A DNA stretch of 64,000 nt from Turritopsis dohrnii (Eukaryota; Cnidaria; Hydrozoa; Anthoathecata; Oceaniidae), in assembly GCA_027922465.2 (NCBI GenBank), contig BQMF02000066.1, positions 620,001-684,000 on the forward strand. Direction: 5' to 3'. The position numbers and the translations under genes were made by a program. The notes under the pieces are model-generated. The model did not search any database, was not told the DNA's origin, and worked only from the letters and a program-made list of their open reading frames with translations. Position 1 is the first letter of the stretch. Each line of letters opens with the position of its first letter. This document shows, one piece after another, positions 33,935-44,220 of the stretch.

Positions 33935-34740
33935 AAAAATGGGGTGAAACTTAATGCTAACAAGAAACCGCTTGGCTTGAAGACTTCAGGACGTAACACA
34001 ACGATACACATCTGGTTTCAAAAATACAAACTTGCCGAATTGCCAATCTACGGTCAAATCTAAAAAAATGACTGGCATATTCAAAATCAACATCTTCCAT
34101 TTGTGCTTTGTACAAATTTTTATAAATATTAAAGAACTTTCAAAAATTGGTACAAATTTGGCCCAAATTGTCCATTTTTGGTCAAATCAGACAAAATGAC
34201 TGTCAAATTTGAAATCAGCACCTTTCAAATGTGTTCTGTGCAAAAGTTCATGAGAATTGAAGAACTTTTTAAATTTCGCCTTAATTGTCCAATTTTAGTC
34301 AAACCTGGCGATACCATTGTCAAATTTGAAATCAGCACCTTTCAATTGTGACCTGTGCAAAATTTCATGAAATCTTAATTGTCCAATTTTAGTTAAACCT
34401 GGCAAAATCATTGTCAAATTCGGAATAAGCACCTTTCAATTGTGACCTGTGCGAAATTTCATGAAAATAGAAGAATTTTCGAACTTTGGTCCAAATTTGG
34501 CCTAAATTGCCCAATTTTAGTTAAACCCGGCAAGATCATTGTCAAATTCGAAATCAGCACCTTTCAATTGTGAACCGTGCAAAATTTCATGAAAATTGAA
34601 GAATTTTCGAAATTTGGTTCAAATTTGGCCTAAATTGTCCAATTTTAGTAAAACCTGGCAAAATCATTGTCAAATTCGGAATCAGCGCCTTTCAATTGTG
34701 CTCTGTGCAAAATTTCATGAAAATTGGCCTACTGGAAGTC
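33935..34740. repeat. Tandem repeat, about 127-bp unit, six diverged copies
   Basis: The landmark CAAATTYGAAATCAGCACCT (with variants) starts near 34082, 34205, 34322, 34414, 34543 and 34670. Each unit also carries CCAATTTTAGTYAAACCTGG and GTGCAAAATTTCATGAAAAT. Full spacings are 127-129 bp; two are shorter (92 and 117) because of internal deletions. The array sits immediately upstream of the RAG1-like gene. Confidence 0.7.
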
Positions 34741-34874
34741 CGAATTTAACGAAATTTGCGAATTCGGCAACGATGTCATCACGATATTTCAAATCTCCCG
34801 CGATACGGAATTTAATTGTGAGCATGCGCAATACTTACCAATTTAAATCACATCTCACAGCGAGGTGAGCCTAT

Positions 34875-34980
34875 GAAGACCCTGGTCACCCTCATCTCTA
34901 AATCCACATCAAATTTTGATGTATGAAGTGAAAGGCTCAAACTACTAATTTTAATCGCTTACTGGATGACCAGGGTATCA
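34875..34980. repeat. Short inverted repeat upstream of the RAG1-like gene
   Basis: GACCCTGGTCA at about 34877 is inverted as TGACCAGGGT at about 34968. It could be the ends of a tiny MITE or a chance hairpin. No target duplication was established. Confidence 0.3.
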
Positions 34981-35255
34981 CACAGACATGTTTATAAGGT
35001 CCTTTTGACGCTTGAGAAGATACTTGGCGCGAAAGAAGTTCGAATTTCAAAATTTTAAAAACAATATTTTTAGCTGGCTGAATATATGACCTTTTGAATT
35101 TTTACGAAGAAAATTAGCTTCAAGCAACCAAGAAACATCCTATTACTTACCAAAGAAACCATTCTCATAACTTTATCATTTTTTTAAATTCATTTTAAGA
35201 CCTCACTTTCACCTGCCTTTTCACCCCCACCAACCTCAACAACCTTCATGCCATT

Positions 35256-38200
35256 ATGGCTGATATTCACCAAGTCAACCTCAAAAAATTATGCAGGATA
35301 TGTGGAGAAGCCCTAGGCAAATCTAGTATTTGCAAGACAAAGCATTCAATGAGAATCGGTGCAGTATTTTATGTTGATATTGCACAAGATGATGAGTCAA
35401 TTTACCCACCATTGTTTTGCCTGAAGTGCTATGCAACTGTCATCAATGTGGAAAAAAGAGGATCAACAGCACATTTAAAAGCAAAAAATTGGGTTCCACA
35501 TTCAGAGAATTGTGTTGTTTGTGCATCTAAACCAAGGGGCAGAAAAACCAAAAGAACATCAACTGGTCGACCATCAACCAGCTCCACATTATGGACAAGA
35601 AAACTTGTAACAGAAATACTGGAAACACTTCCAAAAAATTACATTGGAGTCGCAAAACACAACTTTGCTGAAATTTCAAATCCCCATTTGAAACTTTGCA
35701 TATGTCCTATATGTGATGAATTAATGTCCAGGCCAGTTGTAGCAGAAAATTGCCAACATTCATTTTGCTACAAATGCATTTCATGTGTTATCGAAGGAAA
35801 AGACCAAAAGGATGCCTTGTGTCCAATTTGTGACAAAAGCATTAATCTCGGGACATTAAAATCATCTTCATATGTGCTATCCATGTTAAAGTGTCTGAAA
35901 TGTTATTGCACTAAACATTGTGGTTTGTCGTTCACAATATCGGAAATGAGCAGCAAAATCAAACACAAAGAAACTTGTACAGGATTGCAACCAGAACCAT
36001 CAACATCTCACCAATCGTCATCGGCATTTACAGAAATTTTCTCCATTCAAAACTCTGAAGAATTTACCAGAAACATGGAGGACGCTGCTTTACATATAAT
36101 CAAGAAAAAGTTTGAACAGTCACAAAACCACATTGCAGAATTTTGTTCTGGAGGTCCTCGGGTATATTTTTTTTTTATTATATGCCCTAAAGAAAATTTG
36201 TTAATGTGGTAATTTCTTCATTTTGTAATAATCTGTTTCATTTATAGTCAAGTATAATACTTATCTTTCTTACTTTGTTGTTGCATCAATTTCAAAACAA
36301 CAGAAAAATAGCTCAGATGTATGTGATCGAACACTGAGAACAAGGAATCGAATGTTAAACGAACATCTGAAGGTTACAGCAGGAAACTCTTCAGCAGCAT
36401 TAACACACCAAACTTCATCGTTCATAAGAAGTTTGGACACTAAAACACAAGAAAAGGTTTTGTCAAAAGCAAACATTAGTTGTGTACAAATTACAGCACC
36501 TGAAATGGTATCTCTCAAAGCTGATTTGGGAATTCCATGGAATAAACTTAAAGCAATGTCGAGGTTGTAGTTTATATAAAATCTACTATACATCATTATT
36601 GTTATGATATATACATTGCAAAATTAAAATTTTTTCATAGATGGCTAAAGAAATTCAACATCGACACACCATCAATTAACAAACAGCGAAATGTTGCAAC
36701 AGAATGGTCTGGAGCAGACTTTTTAGTTGAGGAAGCACCCTTTCGGTTTGAATCAAAAGAGAGCAAAGGTTGTTACGAAATTCAGACAGCACCGTGGGGT
36801 TATATAACAAATTTATATACACATCTTCTGGAGTTATTACAATCCTTAAAAAGGTATTCTTTAGCCTGTACTTACAAAAAATAGATAATAGACCATAAAA
36901 GTTAACAGGAAAAAAATTTTTTAACAGTTAAGCATTATTAACATAAATAATTGAAATTCCAGGCATGATATGCTCAATTTCAACAAAATTTCGAATGCAG
37001 TTCACGTCAAAATAGGTGGTGACCATGGAGGAAGTTCTTTTAAAATGTGCTATAAAATTGCAAACACTGACAAGCCAAATAGCAAAAATAAATTGTTTGA
37101 GGCGAAGGATTATCGCACAAATTTGAAAATAGCATTAATTCGGTTCAAAAACCAAGTCGATGCCCTGCAGAATGATTATTGGGAGTAAGTTAACTATAAT
37201 GAATCATGTGCATAACATAAATGAAAAAAAAACAAACTGTAATTTTTTATTTTTTTTTGGTCATCTTTTCAGGGAAAAAACGTTCAGAGTATTTATGTTT
37301 GGAGACTATGAATTCTTATGCAATATATATGGACTGACAGATGGTAAAACAAAAATTCTTATTTCTCCTTGACAAGGTCAAAAGACATCTAGAGATATTA
37401 TCAATATTATCATTCATCAATAAAAATAAATAAAATGTTTTGTACTGTTTACCAACCGTTTTTCATAGGACGTCACTGCTGTTTATTTTGCACCATCACA
37501 CGAGAAGAAATGCAGACTCCACATAAGAAATTCCCAAAACGATCTCTTGAATCTCTTAAAGTGGATTTCGATAACTTCAATTCTGCTGGTGGTGATCTTA
37601 AGAAAGCAAAATTATTTTATAATGTGATAGATGAACCCTTTTTTAATATACCACTAGATCAAGTAACGTTTCTTACTTATATCATTACTTTTTGCAGAAA
37701 ATGAATAAGATACCTCATTACATTGTTTATATTGTAGGTTGCATTACCAGCCTTGCATATCTCACTTGGAACATATAAAAATTCTTTAAATTGATGGAAA
37801 TGGAATGCAGCATGCTTGATCTTGAAATTTGTCATCAACAAGATGTAAATGGTGCTAGAATAGTACAATATAGTGACTTGGTTGAGCAACAGAAGAAAAT
37901 ACGTTCATTGTATTACACAATAAATGACCTCAAAGAAAAAATTTCATTGGTAATTCCAAGATTTTGTAATTATACAAACAATATCCTTATACATATTTAT
38001 TTACAAGTGAAAAGTTTCAAGCATGTTAGTTAAGTATGATACAGCTGAAAAAAATTTTTTTTGTGATGTTTGTCTAAGTTCACCCAATTTATAACAATTA
38101 TGAGAAGAATTAACTATATTCAGGTGCATGATGCTATCACATCCAACATTTTAAAAAACCCAGAGAATGAAGATGAAATACGTTCAATATTTACCTTACG

Positions 38201-38730
38201 GATTATCCATTTACAAGAGAAAATGGATCCAAAGGTAAATGTTCCGGTTTCATTATAACATTCTTTGTAATGGTCAAAAATCATTATTTGTTTTCTTATA
38301 CTTCAGAAAGAGGAACTACAAGCAATTCTTTCAAAAACTAGTTCCAATCCTGGTCCATTGATTGAAGTCCTTGATAAAACCCTACAGTCCTTGAATGTTT
38401 GTCGTCAAGTATACCACGGTAAAAGTTTTATTGGCAATCATGTCAACAAAATGCTGAAGCTGCGTATTTCATATAAATACCATTAACCTATTGAAATAAT
38501 TCATTAAATATATGTGGTATTTCATTCTTAATCTTAGTTACCCAGCATCATATAATTATGCAACAGCATTCCCATAAAAGTTGTATCACTTGGACTATCT
38601 GGTTCAACTATTCATTACAAAGCAATTGATATAAGTACCAAATTTAAAGAATTATTCAATAAGTATTCTTTTTGTCATCAGTTAATGAATTCATCTGATG
38701 TTTTTTCAGATGAGATGGTTTCTGAACTTG
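35256..38730 (+). pseudogene. RAG1 N-terminal-like gene with transposase-like body (N-RAG-TP-type, 10 exons)
   Basis: Exon 1 (35256-36161, 302 codons) matches the RAG1 N-terminal region in order: HQVNLKKLCRICGEALG, DIAQDDESIYPPLFCLKC, WVPHSENCVVC, then a basic patch, a RING finger (CPICDELMSRP, NCQHSFCYKC, CPICDK) and a further Cys/His module. Exons follow at 36304-36563, 36641-36853, 36963-37184, 37273-37343, 37469-37662, 37738-37949, 38124-38234, 38307-about 38471 and about 38537-38730. All but the last junction keep phase. The body carries VKIGGDHGGSSFKMCYKIAN, FGDYEFLC and RHCCLFCTITREE (a zinc-ribbon-like site). It resembles N-RAG-TP mobile elements described from molluscs and similar cnidarian sequences. 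Defects: one base is missing near 37778 (exon 7 is 212 nt, and 213 would keep frame), an in-frame TAA lies at 38553-38555, and the C-terminal exons are not found. No TIR was identified. Confidence 0.75.
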
Positions 38731-40079
38731 GTAAGATAATATTTCCTTAGCTATTTTATGAAAATTCAATTAACTGACAACATAAATCTAAATAAAGCAG
38801 CCTGGAGCTGCGAACTCAGCGACAGCAGGTATTATTGGATATTTCAGCTTGACATAAATTCAAAAATTTAATGCGTTTGTCGTAAAAGCATCATATACAA
38901 AGATGAAGTAAGCTGAAAGATGGAAATTTTTAAATGTTAACAGAAACAATTCATGATTCAAAACGGATAATTTCTTCTCCAAAAATAAATATATACTATA
39001 TTGAAATACAACTAAAAGGCTGACAAATGCAGATGCTTTTTCTAACAAACATAACAAAGAAATGGAGCGAAAATTGGAGCAATCCAATTTTTCTTCTAAA
39101 GTTAGATAACCAACGAGGGAATAAAGGAACTATTTAAAATATTTTTAATGATTTTTAATGATTTGAAATAAATTTTAGCTTGTTATTCAAAAAAAATAAA
39201 AAAATAAATAAAGGAACTGAACTGATATTAACTGAAAGTACATAATTCCACAAGGCAACGTTTTAACGTTAGTTACACTAATTAAGCGCAACAAAATTTA
39301 GACACAATGAAACACAAAAAGGGCTCAGATGACTAAAAAATTCAATAATCAGCTTTACGTGAAGCCTGTACAAAAACGTTGTATTATACCTCGTAATACA
39401 TTTACATTCGTTTCAACAGATAAAGTTTAAACATATACATCATTATTATGATTATTAGGGTTGGCAATTTATCAACACAAAATTGAAATTTAGGAAATAC
39501 TTTGATCAAAATGAATTTCCTCATTGGATTTATCGTCTAATAAAATTGCTTCGACTAAATCATCCATATCAATTGAATTTAGTAAATCCTTCAGATCAAT
39601 ATATGTTTTCACCAGATTAATGAAAAGTAGCACTGTTGCAACGTTAGTTTGAAAAAAACTTAAGTTTCATCACCTACATAAACCAACTATTTGAATGTTG
39701 TCAATAGTTGTAGTCTAGAAACCTGAGTACCTCATTGTTGAACAAGTTAATATTCATATGTTCTTTTTAATGTCAGTTGCTGACTGGATTGACATACTTG
39801 CTGAAGTTGTGATGTATAAACTACTTCGATATTCTTTGATATCGGCATTCATTATACCTTTAGTATGCACTTCTTTGGTTGACTCATGAAGATAACTTTG
39901 TCACACCTGATTGTTATATAGACAAAGTTGGCACTTTTAAGTTTAACGCTCACGTTAATCTCCACATATCCTATAATGCATTTATGCTTGGATGCATTTG
40001 TTGGCATGGTTCCTGTTTCTTGCACATGGCAGGTGGTGTGGCTTGCTTCAATCTTCAAGTTGCAAGTTGGGATCTATTT
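38731..40079. other. Mostly non-coding stretch
   Basis: The expected 3' exons of the RAG1-like gene are not seen. On the minus strand, about 39640-39490 reads LVKTYIDLKDLLNSIDMDDL in an open, acidic frame that looks exon-like, but it lacks a start and a recognisable domain. The rest is AT-rich. Confidence 0.35.
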
Positions 40080-40770
40080 TAGTTTAGTTATTTTAGTTCT
40101 TTTTACTGGCGACATCACGAACAAGAGCCACCAATTCTAAGAAAAAAATCAATAAACAAAGAAAAATAAGTAAAGATAAAAATTTTGTGTGAACAACTCA
40201 AGGAGCTCAACTCAAGAATGCAACATCTAGAAGAAAAGATTAGTGCGATACAATCAATAAATTAATCAGAAAAAAATACATCCGATCTTTTAGTTAAGAA
40301 AATTCAAACTCTGGAGACTTATGCTAAAAGCAGAGCAGTATAATAGAAGAGAGTGTCTTGACATCAATGGAATCGACAAGTCAGTCACTGACGATCAACT
40401 GGAAGATGAGGTTTGTAAAATATTAGCCAATATTGGTGTAAAAATCGACTCTGAAATTGACGTGCAGGCATGCCACAGGTATGGAAAAAAAGGCACAGTA
40501 ATTATGAAGTTTTTAAACAGAAAAACTGTCCTGAAGATTTTGTATTGTAAATCTCAGTTTACATAAATGAAACTCGGTGTCCTCGAAACAAACGAATTAG
40601 TGGGAACCACATCTCCCACATCTTAAAAATGAAAGGCAAAATTACAAATATCGTGACGAAAAATAGAATGATTTGTGTTAAATTAGTGAACTCAAATCAT
40701 TATACTGACATAAATCACGAAAGTAATTTAACAGATTCATTTCCTTTCTTCGAATTTCCTTTCTAAGTCA
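40080..40770 (+). pseudogene. LINE ORF1 fragment (RRM-like, coiled coil)
   Basis: In successive frames there is a coiled-coil segment (CEQLKELNSRMQHLEEKISA near 40186-40260) and an RRM-like segment (EQYNRRECLDINGIDKSV, then ACHRYGKKGTVIMKF at 40321-40566). After a further shift comes RCPRNKRISGNHISHILK. The order coiled coil, RRM, C-terminal domain is that of L1-type ORF1 nucleic-acid chaperones. At least two frameshifts make it non-functional. No EN or RT follows. Confidence 0.65.
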
Positions 40771-40911
40771 ATTTTCTATGTTTGTGTGGGCTTTGATTGT
40801 TAAGTGACACGCCCCTTTTTTGGATATTTTTTTTATGTTTCTCTAAAAAATGTTACATTGTTCTTTATGTAAGTCGTGGAAACTCGCAAACATACAGTGT
40901 GTATCTAAGTG

Positions 40912-41815
40912 TCCGATCCACCATCTTTCAAGGCGTATTTTTCATTACATGTTTCATAAAATATTGTGAGTTTTATATCTTAGGAAAGAGCTTTTCATGC
41001 CGTATCCATTTATATAAAATGTTTGCCAAAATATTTGTTGTTCGAAAAGATATTGAAGAAAAACTCAACGATTTGATTCATTAAATCCTTAAAAGTCAAG
41101 TAATACCAGAAAGTATTGCTACAAACAAAAGAAATGTGTGAACTGCAACCATGGATACGCATTTTATGATCAAAATAAGATTTGTTAAAAAAAATTCTAT
41201 AAGAACCAAAAGAAAAAAAACAAACTTTTTCGAGAAAAACAAATTAAAGCGAAAAATCAACAAGAAATCATTTCAAGCGTTTCAAGCTTTGATTCCAAAA
41301 AAAATTAGCCGAGATTTAGAGGTAAAACATCATACATACAAAAGAGAATGCATGGTTGGCACAATTTCAGATTTTAAGCTATGCATCAAAGTCCTTGTCG
41401 TTCCCTTCACTAAAACAACACAAAAGCAATATGAAAAATGTCCAGGAAATTTTAGTATACGACCTTCCTAAACAACATAGTATGATATAATAAAAAATGA
41501 GAGAAAATATACGAAAAAACATTCTGTCTCCCACTTACTGCTGTATCATGCTTTGAAATGGGAGGAAGGTCAGCTAATAATTGCATACCACCGTGTAACA
41601 GCAACACGAAAGGTTGGAGGATGATGAAGAGGATGAAGAACAAAATCGGAAACTGACATTCGCCTATCTTGTGAAACTACTCTGCCTCCTTGCTCACTTA
41701 CGCTTGATGCAATTAATGGATAGGGTATGAAAAGCTCTTTCTTGTGATATAAAATTCACAATATTTTATCACACATGTAATGAAAAATACGCCTTGAAAG
41801 TTGGTGGATAAATGA
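40912..41815. mobile_element. Inverted-repeat element of about 0.9 kb
   Basis: The first roughly 110 bp (landmark TCAAGGCGTATTTTTCATTA near 40927, then AAAATATTGTGA) reappear inverted at about 41700-41805 (TAATGAAAAATACGCCTTGA). The interior has a basic open frame at 41151-41471 without recognisable domain. Target duplication was not identified. It is probably a non-autonomous DNA transposon or a foldback repeat. Confidence 0.5.
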
Positions 41816-41967
41816 ATATATTTTTATCACCCTTTAATGATGATATCTTTGTCATGGATCATATGAAAACTCTCCAGAGAGTAAATTGCGTCCATTCTTT
41901 TATTTTTATTTTTACAAATGTCTTTTTTTCAATTAATGTCAATTTTTCTGATTGTTTTGATTTCCTT

Positions 41968-42412
41968 ATATCATTTCCTTATAACGCCGCGGCGTTTATT
42001 ACAAATTCAAGGTTTTGGATGCGGCGTTTAATAGAGGGAGGCGTTCCTTAGAGGGCGGCGTTTATTACAAAATGAAAAAGTTGGACAGACGCAAACTTAA
42101 ACAACAATGTTTTCTAATCCTAAAAAGCGTTACAAAAGATTGTGTGAAAATGTTTTACACAGAAGATATGTTCACGAAAATGTCAAAGAAGAGCAATATC
42201 ACTGTCGCCGTTCTCTTGTATGAGATGAAAACGTTTTTATGATTCTTGTTTAGCCTGTTTTCTGATAAACGCTGCTTTTCAAGATGCGGCGTTTAATCGA
42301 GGGAGGTGTTTATTAGAGGGCGGCGTTTACTACAAACGTTTGCATATAAGTGCGGCGTTTAATAGAGGGCGGCGTTTATCAGAGGGCGGCGTTTATTAGA
42401 GGAAATACGATA
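41968..42412. mobile_element. MITE rich in GCGGCGTTTATTA motifs
   Basis: The outer ends ATATCATTTCCTTATAACGC (left) and the inverse of ATTTCCTCTAATAAACGCCGC (right) form the termini. Inside each arm the 10-12 bp word GCGGCGTTTA, followed by TTA, ATAGAGG or ATTAGAGG, occurs repeatedly in one orientation. At least eight copies are seen, clustered at 41986-42070 and 42288-42402. The words are much richer in G+C than the surroundings. Confidence 0.55.
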
Positions 42413-43020
42413 TCTTTTGTAAGTTGTAATTTCTGGTGTTTTCTCAGCATTCAGTCTTTTATGTCGTGCTCCAATAATTTCACACGATCTTTTTTCATTC
42501 TCTTATCTGGTGACATCAACTTAATCCTTGCCCACGTGATAGTAAGACAACTCTTTCTGTTTATCATTGGAATCTTAACAGTGTACGAGTGGACGATTTT
42601 TCTAAAACTGCCGAAACATTACACAGGCCAACAAAGAATTTGCCCCAGATGCATATAGAGTCTTTTCTAAATAGTTTTTCACGCTGATTTCAAAAATGAA
42701 GTCCATTTTTTGCTAACTCATACCATTTTTTTGATATCGTTTTTCAGTTTTTTTAAATTTTAGCCAAATTCACGAATTTTAGGAAACGAATATCATACGT
42801 TTTGTTTATCATCTCAATTAAATACCACTTGAATCTTTTAAATTGGACACTTCTAACAGTTTCTATTGGCAAAACTTTTCTTATGCTCTCTTCACTTTGC
42901 TTATTAGGTGTTTTTTTAAAAAAAGTTTTCTAATTTTTCGTTTCTGAAGTTCATTTATCACATTCTTGTATTCTTGTCATTCTGGTATTTTTTCTGACTT
43001 TTCCACTGTCTGAGTCTAGA
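42413..43020. other. Non-coding stretch
   Basis: No gene or repeat recognised. An open frame at 42350-42658 overlaps the MITE edge and has no domain. Confidence 0.4.
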
Positions 43021-44220
43021 TTACAGAACATCTGTAACCATTGTATTTTCTTGGTCTGGGCAATGAAAAACTGAAAACTGATATTTTCGGTGGACCACAG
43101 AGTAGAAAATTACGTAAAAATACAAATCTGGTTAATTCAAAGAAAGTAGTACTTGATCCATTACGTTCGTCAAATGAGTTGAACGGTGACCTAATTAAGA
43201 TTAGTGAATGGGGTCACCAATGGAAATTGTCTTTTAATCCTGGCCAAACAAGGTGTATTTTTCTAGAAAGTTAGATTCTCAAAACCCACCTGTTATCAGT
43301 TTGAATAACACTGCTATTCCCGTACATAATTCTCAAAAACATTTAGGTCTCATCCTGGATAGCAAGCTTTCGATTGTCATCTCAATGAGAAGTTTTTAAA
43401 GGCCAACAAAGGTATTGGTCTTATAAACAGACTTGTTCCTTCCAAGGGATTCACTTCTAGCTATATAGAAAGTCTTCGCAAGACCTCATTTGGAACATAA
43501 CAGGCTGTTTTCGTGGAACTTCCAGAAAGAAGCTATACTCTGAATTAGGTCTCGAGAGAGTTTATGTGATAGACGCTATACTAGATGACTTACGTTTTTC
43601 TACAAAATTGTAAAGGAGATGTCACCACAGTATTTATCTGAATACCTTCCACCTCAAAACAGGGCTTCAACAAACCTGACAGACCTCCTTTTTACTCACT
43701 GTATTCAGGACTGATCGATATCGCGCTTCCTTTTTTTCCGTTTTGTGTCTCTGAATTGAATAAACTGGATAGTCGAACACGCGATCTCCCTTCAACTTCC
43801 AGTTTTAAACGCGCTATTCTCAAATTCGTACGACCTGAAGAAGAAGGTAAAAGGTAAAAAACACCTGAAGAGTGATCTTTCAGACTCGCCTTAGGGTTGG
43901 GTTCAGTCACCTGAAAGAGCATAAATTTCGTCACAGTTTCTGTGACACAGTTGATCCCTTTTGTAATTGTAGGACAAATTCCATTGAAACTACAGAACAT
44001 TTTCTGTTGCATTGCTGGAATTACTCAAATGATAGGCCCGCAATGCTAAACGGTCTTCGAAATCTCAGTATACATTTATTTCCGCTTAATCCTGTTTTCC
44101 TTTGTAGGATTCTTCTATTTGTTAATCTTAAACTCGATACAAAAAACAAATCGAAAAATTTTAGATACAGTTATCAAGTTTATTTGCGACTGAAATCGTT
44201 TCAGCGACCACTGTTATAGA
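43021..44220 (+). pseudogene. LINE reverse transcriptase C-terminal fragment (CR1/jockey-like)
   Basis: It reads, through several frameshifts and stops, LIKISEWGHQWKLSFNPGQT (43186 onward), HLGLILDSKLS, then FYKIVKEMSPQYLSEYLPPQ near 43600, and finally a Cys/His knuckle, HKFRHSFCDTVDPFC with TTEHFLLHCWNY (about 43918-44020), ending SFQRPLL and a stop at 44217. This is the thumb and C-terminal region of non-LTR RTs commonly annotated as jockey-like. The polymerase core and endonuclease are missing. It is more decayed than the fragment at 28.1 kb and belongs to a different family. Confidence 0.75.

Noticed and set aside
34596..34868. 90-aa open frame in the 127-bp tandem repeat
   Set aside because: It is a by-product of repeated sequence; other units are not open in the same frame.
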